This document shows positions 35,074-43,860 of a DNA stretch of 64,000 nt, one piece after another. The DNA comes from Sphingomonas aracearum (GTDB taxonomy: Bacteria > Pseudomonadota > Alphaproteobacteria > Sphingomonadales > Sphingomonadaceae): assembly GCF_003345355.1 (NCBI RefSeq), contig NZ_QQNB01000001.1:1426001-1490000 (forward strand). The letters run 5' to 3'. The notes under the pieces are model-generated. The model saw nothing but the letters and a program-made list of their open reading frames with translations, ran no database searches and was not told the origin of the DNA. Position 1 is the first letter of the stretch. Every line of letters begins with the position of its first letter. Both the position numbers and the translations under genes were made by a program.

Positions 35074-36384
35074 ATGGCAGAGCAAAGGGCGGCAAGCGGT
35101 GCGGCACCTCCGGGCGGGCACACCAACCGATATGCCTGGCTGGTCCTGTCGGTCCTGTGCCTCGTCTACGTCCTCAACTTCCTCGATCGCCAGCTGCTGT
35201 CGATCCTGGCCAAGCCGATCCAGGACGAGCTGGGCGTCAGCGATGCGCAGCTCGGGCGCATCGGCGGCCTCTATTTCGCGCTGTTCTACTGCACCATCTC
35301 CATTCCCGTGGCCTGGCTGGCCGATCGCACCAACCGCGTGCGCGTGCTCAGCATCGCCTGCGCGCTGTGGAGCGCGGCGACGATCGCCTGCGGACTGTCC
35401 GCCAGCTATCCGCAGCTGGTGCTGTCGCGCATGGCGGTCGGCGTCGGCGAGGCCGGCGGGGTGCCGCCCTCCTATTCGATCATCTCGGACTATTTCGCCC
35501 GCGAGCAGCGCGGCCGCGCGCTGGGCCTGTTCAACCTGGGGCCGCCGATCGGACAGGCGCTGGGCGTGGCCTTTGGCGCGGCGATCGCCGCCCGCTACGA
35601 TTGGCGCTCCGCCTTTGTGGCGCTGGGCGCGGTGGGCATCGTGACCGCCGCTATTGTGTGGACGATCGTGCGCGAGCCGAAACGCGGCGCCACCGATCCG
35701 GCGCCCCTGCCGGCTTCCACCGCGCAGGAGCGGCCCCGCTTCCTGGCCGCCGCCCGCGCCTTCTTCGCGGACCCGGTGCTGCGGCTTGCCGCGATCGCCG
35801 CCGGCGCGACGCAGTTCGTCACCTACGCCTCGCTCAACTTCACCACGCTGTTCCTGATGCGCGAGAAGGGCATGACCCTGCCCGAGATCGCGCTGTGGTA
35901 CGCCCTTCTGCTCGGCATCGGGGTGAGCGCGGGCATCTATGCGTCGGGCTGGCTGGTCGACCGCTTCGCGCACCGCTCGCGCCGCGCCTATGCGCTGATC
36001 CCTGCGGCCGGGCTCGCGCTCGCCGTGCTGCCGTTCCTCGGCTTCGTCGCCGCGCCGACCTGGCCGCTGGCGCTGGTATTCCTGATCGGGCCGACGATCT
36101 TCAACTATTTCTACCTGTCGCCCACCACCGCGCTGGTCCAGAACCGGGTTCCGGCGAGCCACCGCACGCTGGCCGGCGCGCTGGCGCTGCTGGTGTCCAA
36201 CCTGATCGGGCTGGGGCTCGGCCCCACCTATCTCGGCGCGGTCAGCGACCTGTTGCGCACCGCCCATCCGGACAATCCGCTGCAGCTCGCCTTCTACAGC
36301 CTCCTTCCCTTCTACCTGATCGCCATCGCCCTGTTCCTTGCGCTTGCCCGCCTGCTCGGCCGGGACGAGCGCGGCGCCGCCTGA
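35074..36384 (+). CDS. MFS transporter, spinster-type (module II)
   Basis: This 436-residue inner-membrane transporter has about 12 helices. The ATG at 35074 follows CGGGAG by 6 bases; two earlier starts lie inside the operator. NFLDRQLLSILAKPIQDELG in helix 1 and GVGEAGGVPPSYSIISDYF around helix 4 are the marks of the spinster-like MFS group that is abundant in sphingomonads near TBDRs. It probably imports the glycosidase or esterase product released in the periplasm. The acyl-CoA ligase follows 14 bases later, so import and activation look coupled. Confidence 0.9.
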   Translation: MAEQRAASGAAPPGGHTNRYAWLVLSVLCLVYVLNFLDRQLLSILAKPIQDELGVSDAQLGRIGGLYFALFYCTISIPVAWLADRTNRVRVLSIACALWSAATIACGLSASYPQLVLSRMAVGVGEAGGVPPSYSIISDYFAREQRGRALGLFNLGPPIGQALGVAFGAAIAARYDWRSAFVALGAVGIVTAAIVWTIVREPKRGATDPAPLPASTAQERPRFLAAARAFFADPVLRLAAIAAGATQFVTYASLNFTTLFLMREKGMTLPEIALWYALLLGIGVSAGIYASGWLVDRFAHRSRRAYALIPAAGLALAVLPFLGFVAAPTWPLALVFLIGPTIFNYFYLSPTTALVQNRVPASHRTLAGALALLVSNLIGLGLGPTYLGAVSDLLRTAHPDNPLQLAFYSLLPFYLIAIALFLALARLLGRDERGAA

Positions 36385-36398
36385 GGTCCAAGCCCGAC

Positions 36399-37973
36399 AT
36401 GCAGCCTTTCCCGCTTCTCCTGCACAAGTTCATCGATCATGCCGCCAAATGGCATGGCGACACCGCCATCGTCACCGGCAGCGGGCCCTCGCCGGCGCGG
36501 ATCGGTTATGCGGGCCTGCGCGAGCGCAGCATGCGGCTGTCGGGCGCGTTCGCCGCGCTCGGCCTGAAGACCGGCGACCGGATCGCGACGCTGGCCTGGA
36601 ACACGCAGGGGCATATGGAAAGCTGGTATGCCGCGCTCGGCCTCGGCGTGACCTGTCACACGCTCAACCCGCGGATCGCGCCGGCGCAGATGATCGAGAT
36701 GGTGACCCAGGCGCAGGACCGCGTGCTCGTCGCCAGCGCCGACCAGGCCGACACCGTGGAGGCGATCGCCGCCGCCTGCCCGACGATCGCGCATGTCGTG
36801 ATCCTCGACGAACCCAGCACCGCCGAGCTCAAGCGCCCGGTGCTGGCGCGCGCGCGGCTGTGGGAACAGCAGGAACTGATGGACGAACGCGGCGGCCATG
36901 TCGCGTGGGGCGGCTTTGACGAGGAGACGGAGGCGGGGCTGTGCTTCACCTCCGGCACCACCGGCGCGCCGAAGGGCGTGCTCTACACGCACCGTTCCAA
37001 TTATCTCCAGACGCTCACCGTCCTGCAGGCGGACGTGATGGCGCTCACCGCGCGTGACGTGGTGCTGGCGGCGGTGCCGATGTTCCATGCCAACGGCTGG
37101 GGCCTCGCCTTTGCCGCGCCCGCGGCGGGTGCCACCTTCGTGCTGCCGGGACGCCTGACCGACGGCGCGCGGATGGCGGCCCTGATCCGCGGGGAAGGCG
37201 TCACCGTCGCGATCGGCGTCGCCACCGTGTGGCTCGGCCTGATCGACCATCTCGAGGCCAGCGGGGGCGACCTGCCGACGCTCAACCGCGTCATTCTGGG
37301 CGGCGCGCCCGTGCCGCAGGCGCTGATGGACCGGATCGAGCAGCGGCTGGGCGTTACGGTGCAGACCAGCTGGGGCATGACCGAGCTGTCGCCGCTGGGC
37401 ACGATCTCGCCGGTGGGCGCAAACAACCGCGACGCGCGCAGGTCCGGTCGCGCGCCCGTCGGCGTCGACCTGTGCGTCGCCGACGCAGAGGGCGTGCCCC
37501 TTGCCCGGCAGCGCGGCGCCGAAGGACGGCTGCTGGTGAAGGGCGCCAGCGTGATCGACCGCTATTTCGGGCAGGACGAGCCGGCGACGGATGCGGCGGG
37601 CTGGTTCGACACGGGCGATCTCGCCGTGATCGACGCGAACGGCAACCTCCAGATCACCGGCCGCTCCAAGGACCTCATCAAGTCCGGCGGGGAATGGATC
37701 AACCCGGGCGAGATCGAGGCGATCGTCGGCGCGCTGCCCGCGGTCGGGCTGGTGGCGGTGATCGGGCGGACGGATCCCAAATGGGGCGAGCGGCCGGTGG
37801 TCGTGGTGGAAGAGCGCGCCGGTGAGCGCCTGGGCGAGAACGACGTCCGGCAGGCGCTGGACGGCCGCATTCCCCGCTGGTGGATGCCGGACGCCGTGGT
37901 GCTGCTGGATGCCATGCCGCTCGCGCATACCGGCAAGATCGACAAGGCTCGCTTGCGCCGCGAGCTTGGCTGA
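36399..37973 (+). CDS. Acyl-CoA ligase (AMP-forming), AlkK/medium-chain type
   Basis: This 524-residue adenylate-forming ligase activates a carboxylic acid with ATP and CoA. Core motifs are FTSGTTGAPKGVLYTHR (P-loop, about 183-199), TSWGMTEL, WFDTGDLAVID and GRSKDLIKSGGEWI near the C-terminal hinge, with the final Lys in HTGKIDKA. HTLNPRIAPAQMIEMVTQAQDR resembles AlkK-type medium- and long-chain or branched acid ligases more than 4-coumarate ligases, but the acid cannot be read from sequence. The ATG at 36399 lacks a strong ribosome-binding site, so translation may be coupled to the MFS gene. In module II the acid could be the acyl part released by the esterases. Confidence 0.9.
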   Translation: MQPFPLLLHKFIDHAAKWHGDTAIVTGSGPSPARIGYAGLRERSMRLSGAFAALGLKTGDRIATLAWNTQGHMESWYAALGLGVTCHTLNPRIAPAQMIEMVTQAQDRVLVASADQADTVEAIAAACPTIAHVVILDEPSTAELKRPVLARARLWEQQELMDERGGHVAWGGFDEETEAGLCFTSGTTGAPKGVLYTHRSNYLQTLTVLQADVMALTARDVVLAAVPMFHANGWGLAFAAPAAGATFVLPGRLTDGARMAALIRGEGVTVAIGVATVWLGLIDHLEASGGDLPTLNRVILGGAPVPQALMDRIEQRLGVTVQTSWGMTELSPLGTISPVGANNRDARRSGRAPVGVDLCVADAEGVPLARQRGAEGRLLVKGASVIDRYFGQDEPATDAAGWFDTGDLAVIDANGNLQITGRSKDLIKSGGEWINPGEIEAIVGALPAVGLVAVIGRTDPKWGERPVVVVEERAGERLGENDVRQALDGRIPRWWMPDAVVLLDAMPLAHTGKIDKARLRRELG

Positions 37974-38025
37974 GCGCCGGCGCCGGTGTTGCCGAAAGGC
38001 ATCAGCCCGGCTCAAACGTTGATTG

Positions 38026-38046
38026 TTGTGTTAATGAATGTTGACC
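38026..38046 (+). promoter_or_regulatory. Module II operator, site 4
   Basis: TTGTGTTAATGAATGTTGAC followed by C. It shares TGTTGTGTTARTGAAYGT with site 1 (17 of 18 or better allowing R/Y) and ends like site 3. It lies 69 bases before the TBDR start. Confidence 0.6.
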
Positions 38047-38114
38047 TTTGAAGCCGGTCGGCTCATCAAAGGAAATCGGATGCCGAAAGAGCATCCGCTG
38101 CAGTGGAGGGGATA

Positions 38115-40346
38115 ATGAAGGCAGGCTTCTGGCTGTCGGCGTCGGCCGGCGCGATGATGATGAGCGCGGGCGTGGCCCAGGCGCAGGTATCCACGAACAC
38201 GACCGATCCCGTTGCCGCCGCCACCGAACCGGCGACACAGGAAACGGACGGCAACGACATCGTCGTCACCGCCGAGCGGCGTTCCACCAGCCTCCAGCGC
38301 ACGCCCGTGGCCGCCACCGTCCTCACCGGCGAGGACCTCGTGCGCAAGGGCGTCAACGGCGTGGAGCAGCTGCAGTTCGCCACCCCGTCGCTGACGGTGA
38401 ACAACACCGGCCAGGGCAACGCCTTCAACATCCGCGGCATCGGCAAGACCGAGCAGACCAGCGCGATCGGCGTGGGCGTCATCACCTATCGCGACGGTGT
38501 CGCCACCCTGCCGGGCTATTTCCAGAGCGAGCCCTATTACGACATCGCCAGCGTGGAGGTGCTGCGCGGGCCGCAGGGCACCTTTGCGGGCGGCAATGCG
38601 ACGGGCGGCGCGGTGTTCATCACCGAGCAGAACCCCACGTTCGACCGCGTCGGCGGCTATGCGCTGGCGCAATATGGCAATTACAACGACGTGAAGCTGC
38701 AGGGCGCGCTGAACATCCCGTCGGGCGAGACGCTGGCGATCCGCTTTGCGGGCAATTTCGAGAAGCGCGACACCTTCTACAACGTCTCGGGTCCGTGGAC
38801 CGGCAATCCGGGCAACCGCGAGGATTACAGCGCGCGCGCCAGCATCCTGTGGCAGCCCGACAGCCATGTGCGCGTGCTGCTGAAGGGCGACTACAACAAC
38901 ATCACCTATGGCGGCCTTCCCGCGGGCCTGGCGACGGCAAAGGGCGATCCCCTGGATGTCGCCAACAACGCGCCGCTGTCGGGCGGCGACGAGTTCGGCC
39001 GCGTGGTGCTGAACGCCAGCTACACCTTCGACAGCGGGCTCGTGCTCCGCTCGATCAGCGGCTTCCAGAAGGGCACCACGCAGGTGAGCCTGGACAGCGA
39101 CGGCACCGCCGCGCCCGGCACGCCGACAGCGCCCGCCAACAACTTCCGCGACAACATCTCGGAGGAAGTCTGGTCGCAGGAGATCAACATCGTCTCGCCC
39201 GACACCGGCCCGTTCACCTGGGTGCTCGGCGGCTACTACCAGCACGACAACATCACCATTCCGCCCAATGGCGGGTACATTTCCGACAACACGCCCAACT
39301 CGATCAGCCCGCTGGTGTTCGACACGGTGATCGCCGGCACCAATCCGAAGACCGCCCTCGCCGCCTTCGGCCAGGCCGGCTACCAAGTGGTGAACGGGCT
39401 GCAGATCCAGGTCGGCGCGCGCTGGTCCCGCACCACCTCCGCCAACGATGCGGTTGCCACCGCTATCATCCCCGGCCTGCCGAGGCCGATCCTGACGCTG
39501 CCGCAGAACGACAAGGCCGTCGACAAGAAGGTGAACGGCAAGATCGCGATCAACTGGACGGTGAACCGCAACAATTTCTTCTACGCCTTTGTCGCGACCG
39601 GCGCGAAGCAGGGCGGGCTGAACGGCCCGAACACCAGCGGCATTCCGCCCCGTTCGTTCGAGGCCGAGGACGTCACCGATTACGAGATCGGCTACAAGGG
39701 TACCTTCCTGGACGGCCACCTGCGCACGCAGCTGGGCGGCTATTACAGCGAGTATGAGAACTACCAGATCAGCATCGTCGACCCGCTGAACCCGGGCATC
39801 TCGTCGATCTTCAACGTGCCGGGCAAGACCAAGCTGTACGGCGTGGAAGCATCGGCACAGGGCAGTTTCGGCGCGCTCAGCCTCGACCTCGCCACGTCGG
39901 TGTCGAATTCGAAGCTGCCGACCTTCTTCGCGATCGACCCGCGCCTGGGCGGCGCCGCGGCGCGCTGCAACCCGACCGGCGGCCCGGTGACCACCCGCTG
40001 CATCGACCTGACCGGACGCGAGCAATCCTATGCGCCCAAGTTCACGCTGAGCGTCGGCGCGCAATATGCCATCGCGCTGGGCAGCGAGGCGACGCTGACG
40101 CCGCGCGTCGACTATGCCCATATCGCGCCCACCTTCGGCACGCTGTTCCAGAACACGCTGCTGGGCGACCGTCTGGAGGCGCGCAACATCGTCAACGCGC
40201 AGCTGACGCTGGCCACCGGCGACTGGTCGATCGCCGGCTATTCCACCAACCTCACCGACCAGCATTACGTCGCCGCCATCAACGGCGCCCGGCGGCTTGC
40301 CGGTGCCCCGCGGCAATATGGCGTGCGGGTCAGCCGCAGCTTCTGA
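38115..40346 (+). CDS. TonB-dependent receptor (module II)
   Basis: This 743-residue outer-membrane receptor has a signal peptide ending near AQAQV. The ATG at 38115 follows GGAGGGG; an earlier start at 38103 overlaps that site. The TonB-box region and plug read DIVVTAERRSTSLQRTPVA, FNIRGIGKTEQTS, then VEVLRGPQGTFAGGNATGGA. This set belongs to the shorter TBDR group widespread in Novosphingobium/Sphingobium, often beside aromatic or terpenoid catabolism genes. The barrel ends in RVSRSF. It likely imports the intact module II substrate. The module's TetR gene follows. Confidence 0.93.
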   Translation: MKAGFWLSASAGAMMMSAGVAQAQVSTNTTDPVAAATEPATQETDGNDIVVTAERRSTSLQRTPVAATVLTGEDLVRKGVNGVEQLQFATPSLTVNNTGQGNAFNIRGIGKTEQTSAIGVGVITYRDGVATLPGYFQSEPYYDIASVEVLRGPQGTFAGGNATGGAVFITEQNPTFDRVGGYALAQYGNYNDVKLQGALNIPSGETLAIRFAGNFEKRDTFYNVSGPWTGNPGNREDYSARASILWQPDSHVRVLLKGDYNNITYGGLPAGLATAKGDPLDVANNAPLSGGDEFGRVVLNASYTFDSGLVLRSISGFQKGTTQVSLDSDGTAAPGTPTAPANNFRDNISEEVWSQEINIVSPDTGPFTWVLGGYYQHDNITIPPNGGYISDNTPNSISPLVFDTVIAGTNPKTALAAFGQAGYQVVNGLQIQVGARWSRTTSANDAVATAIIPGLPRPILTLPQNDKAVDKKVNGKIAINWTVNRNNFFYAFVATGAKQGGLNGPNTSGIPPRSFEAEDVTDYEIGYKGTFLDGHLRTQLGGYYSEYENYQISIVDPLNPGISSIFNVPGKTKLYGVEASAQGSFGALSLDLATSVSNSKLPTFFAIDPRLGGAAARCNPTGGPVTTRCIDLTGREQSYAPKFTLSVGAQYAIALGSEATLTPRVDYAHIAPTFGTLFQNTLLGDRLEARNIVNAQLTLATGDWSIAGYSTNLTDQHYVAAINGARRLAGAPRQYGVRVSRSF

Positions 40347-40372
40347 CGCCGGCGCGCTCCACACCAGCATCT

Positions 40373-40402
40373 CCCCACGCCTGCCGGAGCGCCGGCGTGG
40401 GG
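40373..40402 (+). terminator. Hairpin between TBDR and tetR
   Basis: CCCCACGCC and GGCGTGGGG form a perfect 9-bp stem, with an inner GC-rich loop. There is no U-tract, so termination may be partial. Confidence 0.5.
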
Positions 40403-40495
40403 CATGGCGGTCGACAAACGCGCCGCCGATGGCGATATCCGCCGGAGGCGCACCGCTCGTCGCAAGCGGCAGTCGCGATGGTTGGAGACGAAACG

Positions 40496-41194
40496 ATGGC
40501 AGAGCCGAAGCCCAAGCGCCGCACCAAGGCCGAGCAGCGTGCGGAAAGCCTCGAGCAGATCCTGGATGCCGCGGAGTATCTGTTTTCGCAGCATGGGCTC
40601 CACGGCGTCACGCTGAAGGACGTGGCGCAGCGCGTGGGCGTGCACACGTCGCTGCTCCATTATTATTTCGCCGACAAGAAGGAGCTGTTCGACAAGGTTC
40701 TGGCACGGCGCGCGCCCGTCACCATCCAGCGCCGGATGGAGGCGCTGGACGCCTATGAGCGGGAGGCGGCGGGCAAGCCGACCGTGGAAGGCGCCCTGCG
40801 CGCCTATCTCGACACCGACCTGGACCTGTACAGCCAGGCGGACGAAGGCTGGCGGCATTACGGCCAGCTCGGCGCGCTGGTCAGCAACACGCCCGAATGG
40901 GGCGCCGAGCTGATGGACACCCTGTTCGACGACGTGGTGCTGCGCCTCATCGCGCTGCTCCGCCAGGCGCTGCCCGATTGCCCGGAAGAGGATCTGTTCT
41001 GGGGCTACCATTTCGTCACGGGTGCGCTGATGCTCACGCTTGCCCGGACGGGCCGCATCGATCAGCTCTCCGGCGGGCTGTGCCGGTCCGACGATTTCGC
41101 GGCCGTGAAGGATCGCATGGCGCGGTTCATGGCGAGCGGCTTCCTGAGCGTGTGCCGCGATCGGGCCGGGGCGCGCGAGACGACAGCCGGCTGA
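40496..41194 (+). CDS. TetR-family transcriptional regulator (module II)
   Basis: This 232-residue regulator starts at 40496, 9 bases after GGAG. The helix-turn-helix (about residues 10-60) reads SLEQILDAAEYLFSQHG and KDVAQRVGVHTSLLHYYF. The recognition helix differs from those of the module I pair, consistent with a different operator. The C-terminal domain binds an unknown ligand. No RTGAAYGT site lies directly before it; it is separated from the TBDR only by a hairpin, so it may be partly co-transcribed with the receptor. It is the best candidate regulator for the four module II sites. Confidence 0.91.
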   Translation: MAEPKPKRRTKAEQRAESLEQILDAAEYLFSQHGLHGVTLKDVAQRVGVHTSLLHYYFADKKELFDKVLARRAPVTIQRRMEALDAYEREAAGKPTVEGALRAYLDTDLDLYSQADEGWRHYGQLGALVSNTPEWGAELMDTLFDDVVLRLIALLRQALPDCPEEDLFWGYHFVTGALMLTLARTGRIDQLSGGLCRSDDFAAVKDRMARFMASGFLSVCRDRAGARETTAG

Positions 41195-41517
41195 ACGACG
41201 CAAGGAACACCCGCTGATCCGCCGATAAAGGAGATCGAGGCCGCGCCGAGCGCATCCGCCGCGGGCTGGACATGCTCGCGTTACCGTTCCCGCCAGATCG
41301 GGCAGGTCATGGTGAACGGCGCCCGGCATCCGGGAAAGTGCAATCGGGAACAGGTCCGGTAAGGCGGACCGGGAGGACGGACGGGAAGCCAGCGAGCAAG
41401 GCGGCTGTCCTGCCAGAGGGTCGTTTGCGGGACGGGCACCGCGGTCGCTCCTGAATGTTGGCCGCCGTCCATGAAAGCCATAGGTTGGCGTGTCGGCCAG
41501 GCCTTTGGGGGGCGCCA
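41195..41517 (+). other. Intergenic region after module II
   Basis: I see no gene in these 323 bases. An AAAGGAG-like sequence (41227) is not followed by a credible start. The right end carries the GGGGGGC ribosome-binding site used by the GTG at 41518. No operator of the three local types was found. Confidence 0.5.
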
Positions 41518-42864
41518 GTGATCCGCAGATTGTCTGCACCATGGTTGGGCGGCACGGCCCTGGGGCTGGTGTGCAGCCCCGCGCTTGCCGCCAACACGCC
41601 CGGCGAGGGGTTCGAAGTGGCGAGCTACAGGCTCGCGCTCACCCCTGACATCCGGAACAGGACCGTAGCAGGACGAGAGACGATCCTGCTGCGCGCGACC
41701 ATGGAGGGCGTCCGTCGCCTGCGTTTCTCCGCCAATGCGCTCAGCATCGACACTGCCACCCTCGACGGCGTGGCGATCCCCCACAGTGTGGAAGGCGATG
41801 TACTCGGCTTCGACCTGCCCCGGCCGCTCCGGCGCGGACACGCCATGAAGCTCGAATTGTCCTATCATGGCCGCCCGGCACGTGGATTCGCCGGCTCGGA
41901 GACGACGCTCTACACCAGCTATTTCGCGTGCGACTGGATGGTCTGCTCCCAGAACAAGTTCGGCGAGAAAGCAGCCTTCTCGCTCGATCTGCGTGTTCCG
42001 GCCGGGATGACCAGCCTGTCGGTCGGCAGCATGATCCAGCGGCGACCGAGACCGGACGGCAGCGAGGTCCACCGCTGGAAGGCGCCCCGGCCCTACTCGG
42101 CCTATCTTTACGGCTTCGCGGTGGGTCCGTTCACGCAGGTCAGCGAACGGGCCGGATCGAACAGGCTCACCTATCTGAGCGACATTGCCGATGCGGGCGA
42201 GCTGAAACGACGCCTGGCAGGAACAAGGGAGAGGGTCGCCTTTCTCTCCACCAGGGCCGGCCTGCCGCTTCCCGTCGCCGACTACGGACAGCTTCTGGTC
42301 GCAGGCGATGAGGCGCAGGAGGCGGCGACATATTCCGTCCTCGGCACCGATGCGTTGCCGACGAAGCCGGATGATCCGTCGGAGGATTGGGCCGTCGTCC
42401 ACGAACTCGCCCATCAATGGTGGGGCAATCTCATCACGTGCGAGACGCTCAAGGACTTCTGGCTGAACGAGGGCATCACGACCTTCATGACGGCCGCGTG
42501 GAAGGAGCATCGCTACGGCCGCGCCGCCTACGATGCCGAGCTCGATGTGGCGAGGAGGCGGCTCGACAAGGCGCAGGCGGCCGGCTTCGACAAGCCGCTG
42601 GCTTGGGGCGGCAGCTACCCGACACTGGGTGTCCGACGCGCCATCCACTACAGCAAGGGCGCGCTGTTCATGGCCGAGCTGCGGGTCACGCTGGGCGACG
42701 CCGCATTCTGGTCCGGCCTGCGCCGCTACACCCGTGACCATGCGGGCGGCACGGTCACCAGCATCGATCTGAAGCGGGCGATGGAGGCGGCGAGCGGTCG
42801 CGATCTGCATCCGCTGTTCGCCCAATGGGTGTTCGGGGAAAGCCGTTCCGCTCGGCCGGGATAG
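41518..42864 (+). CDS. M1-like (gluzincin) metallopeptidase, exported
   Basis: This 448-residue protein resembles M1 aminopeptidases but is half the usual length. The GTG at 41518 is chosen because GGGGGGC precedes it by about 5 bases and a signal peptide (to PALAANT) follows. An N-terminal beta-sandwich leads to the zinc site HELAHQWWGN (about 295-304), with the third ligand Glu near 318 in FWLNEGIT. The usual substrate loop GxMEN is not present; the region reads AGDEAQEAATYS instead. The lid domains of large M1 enzymes are absent. It is probably periplasmic, and peptidase activity is likely but specificity is uncertain. It is monocistronic by position. Confidence 0.82.
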   Translation: MIRRLSAPWLGGTALGLVCSPALAANTPGEGFEVASYRLALTPDIRNRTVAGRETILLRATMEGVRRLRFSANALSIDTATLDGVAIPHSVEGDVLGFDLPRPLRRGHAMKLELSYHGRPARGFAGSETTLYTSYFACDWMVCSQNKFGEKAAFSLDLRVPAGMTSLSVGSMIQRRPRPDGSEVHRWKAPRPYSAYLYGFAVGPFTQVSERAGSNRLTYLSDIADAGELKRRLAGTRERVAFLSTRAGLPLPVADYGQLLVAGDEAQEAATYSVLGTDALPTKPDDPSEDWAVVHELAHQWWGNLITCETLKDFWLNEGITTFMTAAWKEHRYGRAAYDAELDVARRRLDKAQAAGFDKPLAWGGSYPTLGVRRAIHYSKGALFMAELRVTLGDAAFWSGLRRYTRDHAGGTVTSIDLKRAMEAASGRDLHPLFAQWVFGESRSARPG

Positions 42865-42938
42865 CCGTTCCTCGATGTTTCGCCAAAGAAGATCGCCTGC
42901 GGGCAGCGCGAGGCGGCGAAGAATGGTATGTCGGCAGC

Positions 42939-43316
42939 ATGAGTCAGCCAGTTCCCACGGCACCGGCGATTGGGATCGGTGCGTACGAGATCGTCTCCAG
43001 CCTGACTGTGGTCGGACTCGGACAGCTCGTCGTGTTCGCCTCCTTCCCCGGGCTCGGCGTCGAACACCGGGAGATCATGGGACGTGAAGTGTTTTTGTTC
43101 GACGATGCGGCATCGGCGATCTGGCAGATCAACCCCGAGCAGGGGACAACGGACGGCCGGACGCGGGAGTTTGATCGCTCGAACCCGACGATCGAGCCGT
43201 TCGTGAACGTCTGGCAGGCGGATGATGGCTATTTCGCCAGCAGGTTCAGCGGCGACACATTCCGGATCGACCTGCGCACGGGCTCGGCCAGATACTCCGG
43301 ATGGGCGAGAACCTGA
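42939..43316 (+). CDS. Hypothetical protein, 125 residues
   Basis: I do not recognise this protein. The ATG at 42939 begins MSQPVPTAP; there is no signal peptide or clear membrane helix, although LTVVGLGQLVVFASF is hydrophobic. The second half has short beta-strand-like repeats with aromatic ends (VFLFDDAASAIWQI, VNVWQADDGYFASRF, FRIDLRTGSARYSGW). They look like propeller or sandwich blades in which a value is displayed or compared. The start has no strong ribosome-binding site. It lies 74 bases after the M1-like gene on the same strand and could be co-transcribed. Confidence 0.6.
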   Translation: MSQPVPTAPAIGIGAYEIVSSLTVVGLGQLVVFASFPGLGVEHREIMGREVFLFDDAASAIWQINPEQGTTDGRTREFDRSNPTIEPFVNVWQADDGYFASRFSGDTFRIDLRTGSARYSGWART

Positions 43317-43404
43317 GCGGCAGGCAACCGGCCGCGTTCGGGCCAGCGAAGCCGAGCCTTCCGCTCGGCTTGCCGATGCCGTTATCTCCTTTCACACTGC
43401 GCGC

Positions 43405-43860
43405 ATGATCATCGATCTTGCCCCGCTGGACGCGCTGGCGGCTCTTGCCGAGCGGATCGGCGCACGTTGCTGGATCGGCCCGGCGCCCTCTGGCGATGCG
43501 CTTGCCCGCGCGCGATCGGTCGCGGCACAGCTTCGCTATCCCAGCGCCAGACAGATCGGCCCGGGTCACGATCCTGTGGCGACGCTGGTCTCGCTGAACC
43601 GGGAAGAGGCCGCACGCGCCCTCGCCGTTGCGGCGGGCAGCCTCGCTTATGGCGACTATCGCCCCGATCCGGCCGTTCATGCCCTCGCAACCGTCGCGCT
43701 CGCCCCGTTCGGCAACGACGCGACATTCCTGTCGAACGGCCATTGGGACGAGCGCCGCGGCATTGAGTGGACGCCGCTGTCCGACGCCACCTTCGACGCG
43801 GGCGTGATCGGCTGGGACGCCCGCCGCGCCTTCATCCTCTGGGTGGAAGAGGAGGACTGA
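43405..43860 (+). CDS. Hypothetical protein, 151 residues
   Basis: I do not recognise this protein. It begins MIIDLAPLDALAALAERIG, and codon use looks like that of real local genes. It has no signal peptide or membrane segment. Tryptophan- and acidic-rich ends (GHWDERRGIEWTPLSD, FILWVEEED) suggest a small soluble alpha/beta protein. The ribosome-binding site is poor, and a longer frame reaching to 43222 overlaps the preceding gene. It could be an immunity- or inhibitor-like protein, but nothing in the sequence proves that. Confidence 0.55.
   Translation: MIIDLAPLDALAALAERIGARCWIGPAPSGDALARARSVAAQLRYPSARQIGPGHDPVATLVSLNREEAARALAVAAGSLAYGDYRPDPAVHALATVALAPFGNDATFLSNGHWDERRGIEWTPLSDATFDAGVIGWDARRAFILWVEEED

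Noticed and set aside
35157..37973. One continuous frame that would fuse an MFS-overlapping segment to the acyl-CoA ligase
   Set aside because: The first 400 codons are out of frame with the real MFS and have no membrane segments; the ligase begins cleanly at 36399.
36399..37973. Calling the acyl-CoA ligase a feruloyl- or 4-coumarate-CoA ligase
   Set aside because: The AlkK-like N-terminal text argues against it, and no enoyl-CoA hydratase/aldolase (Ech) or vanillin dehydrogenase gene lies nearby.
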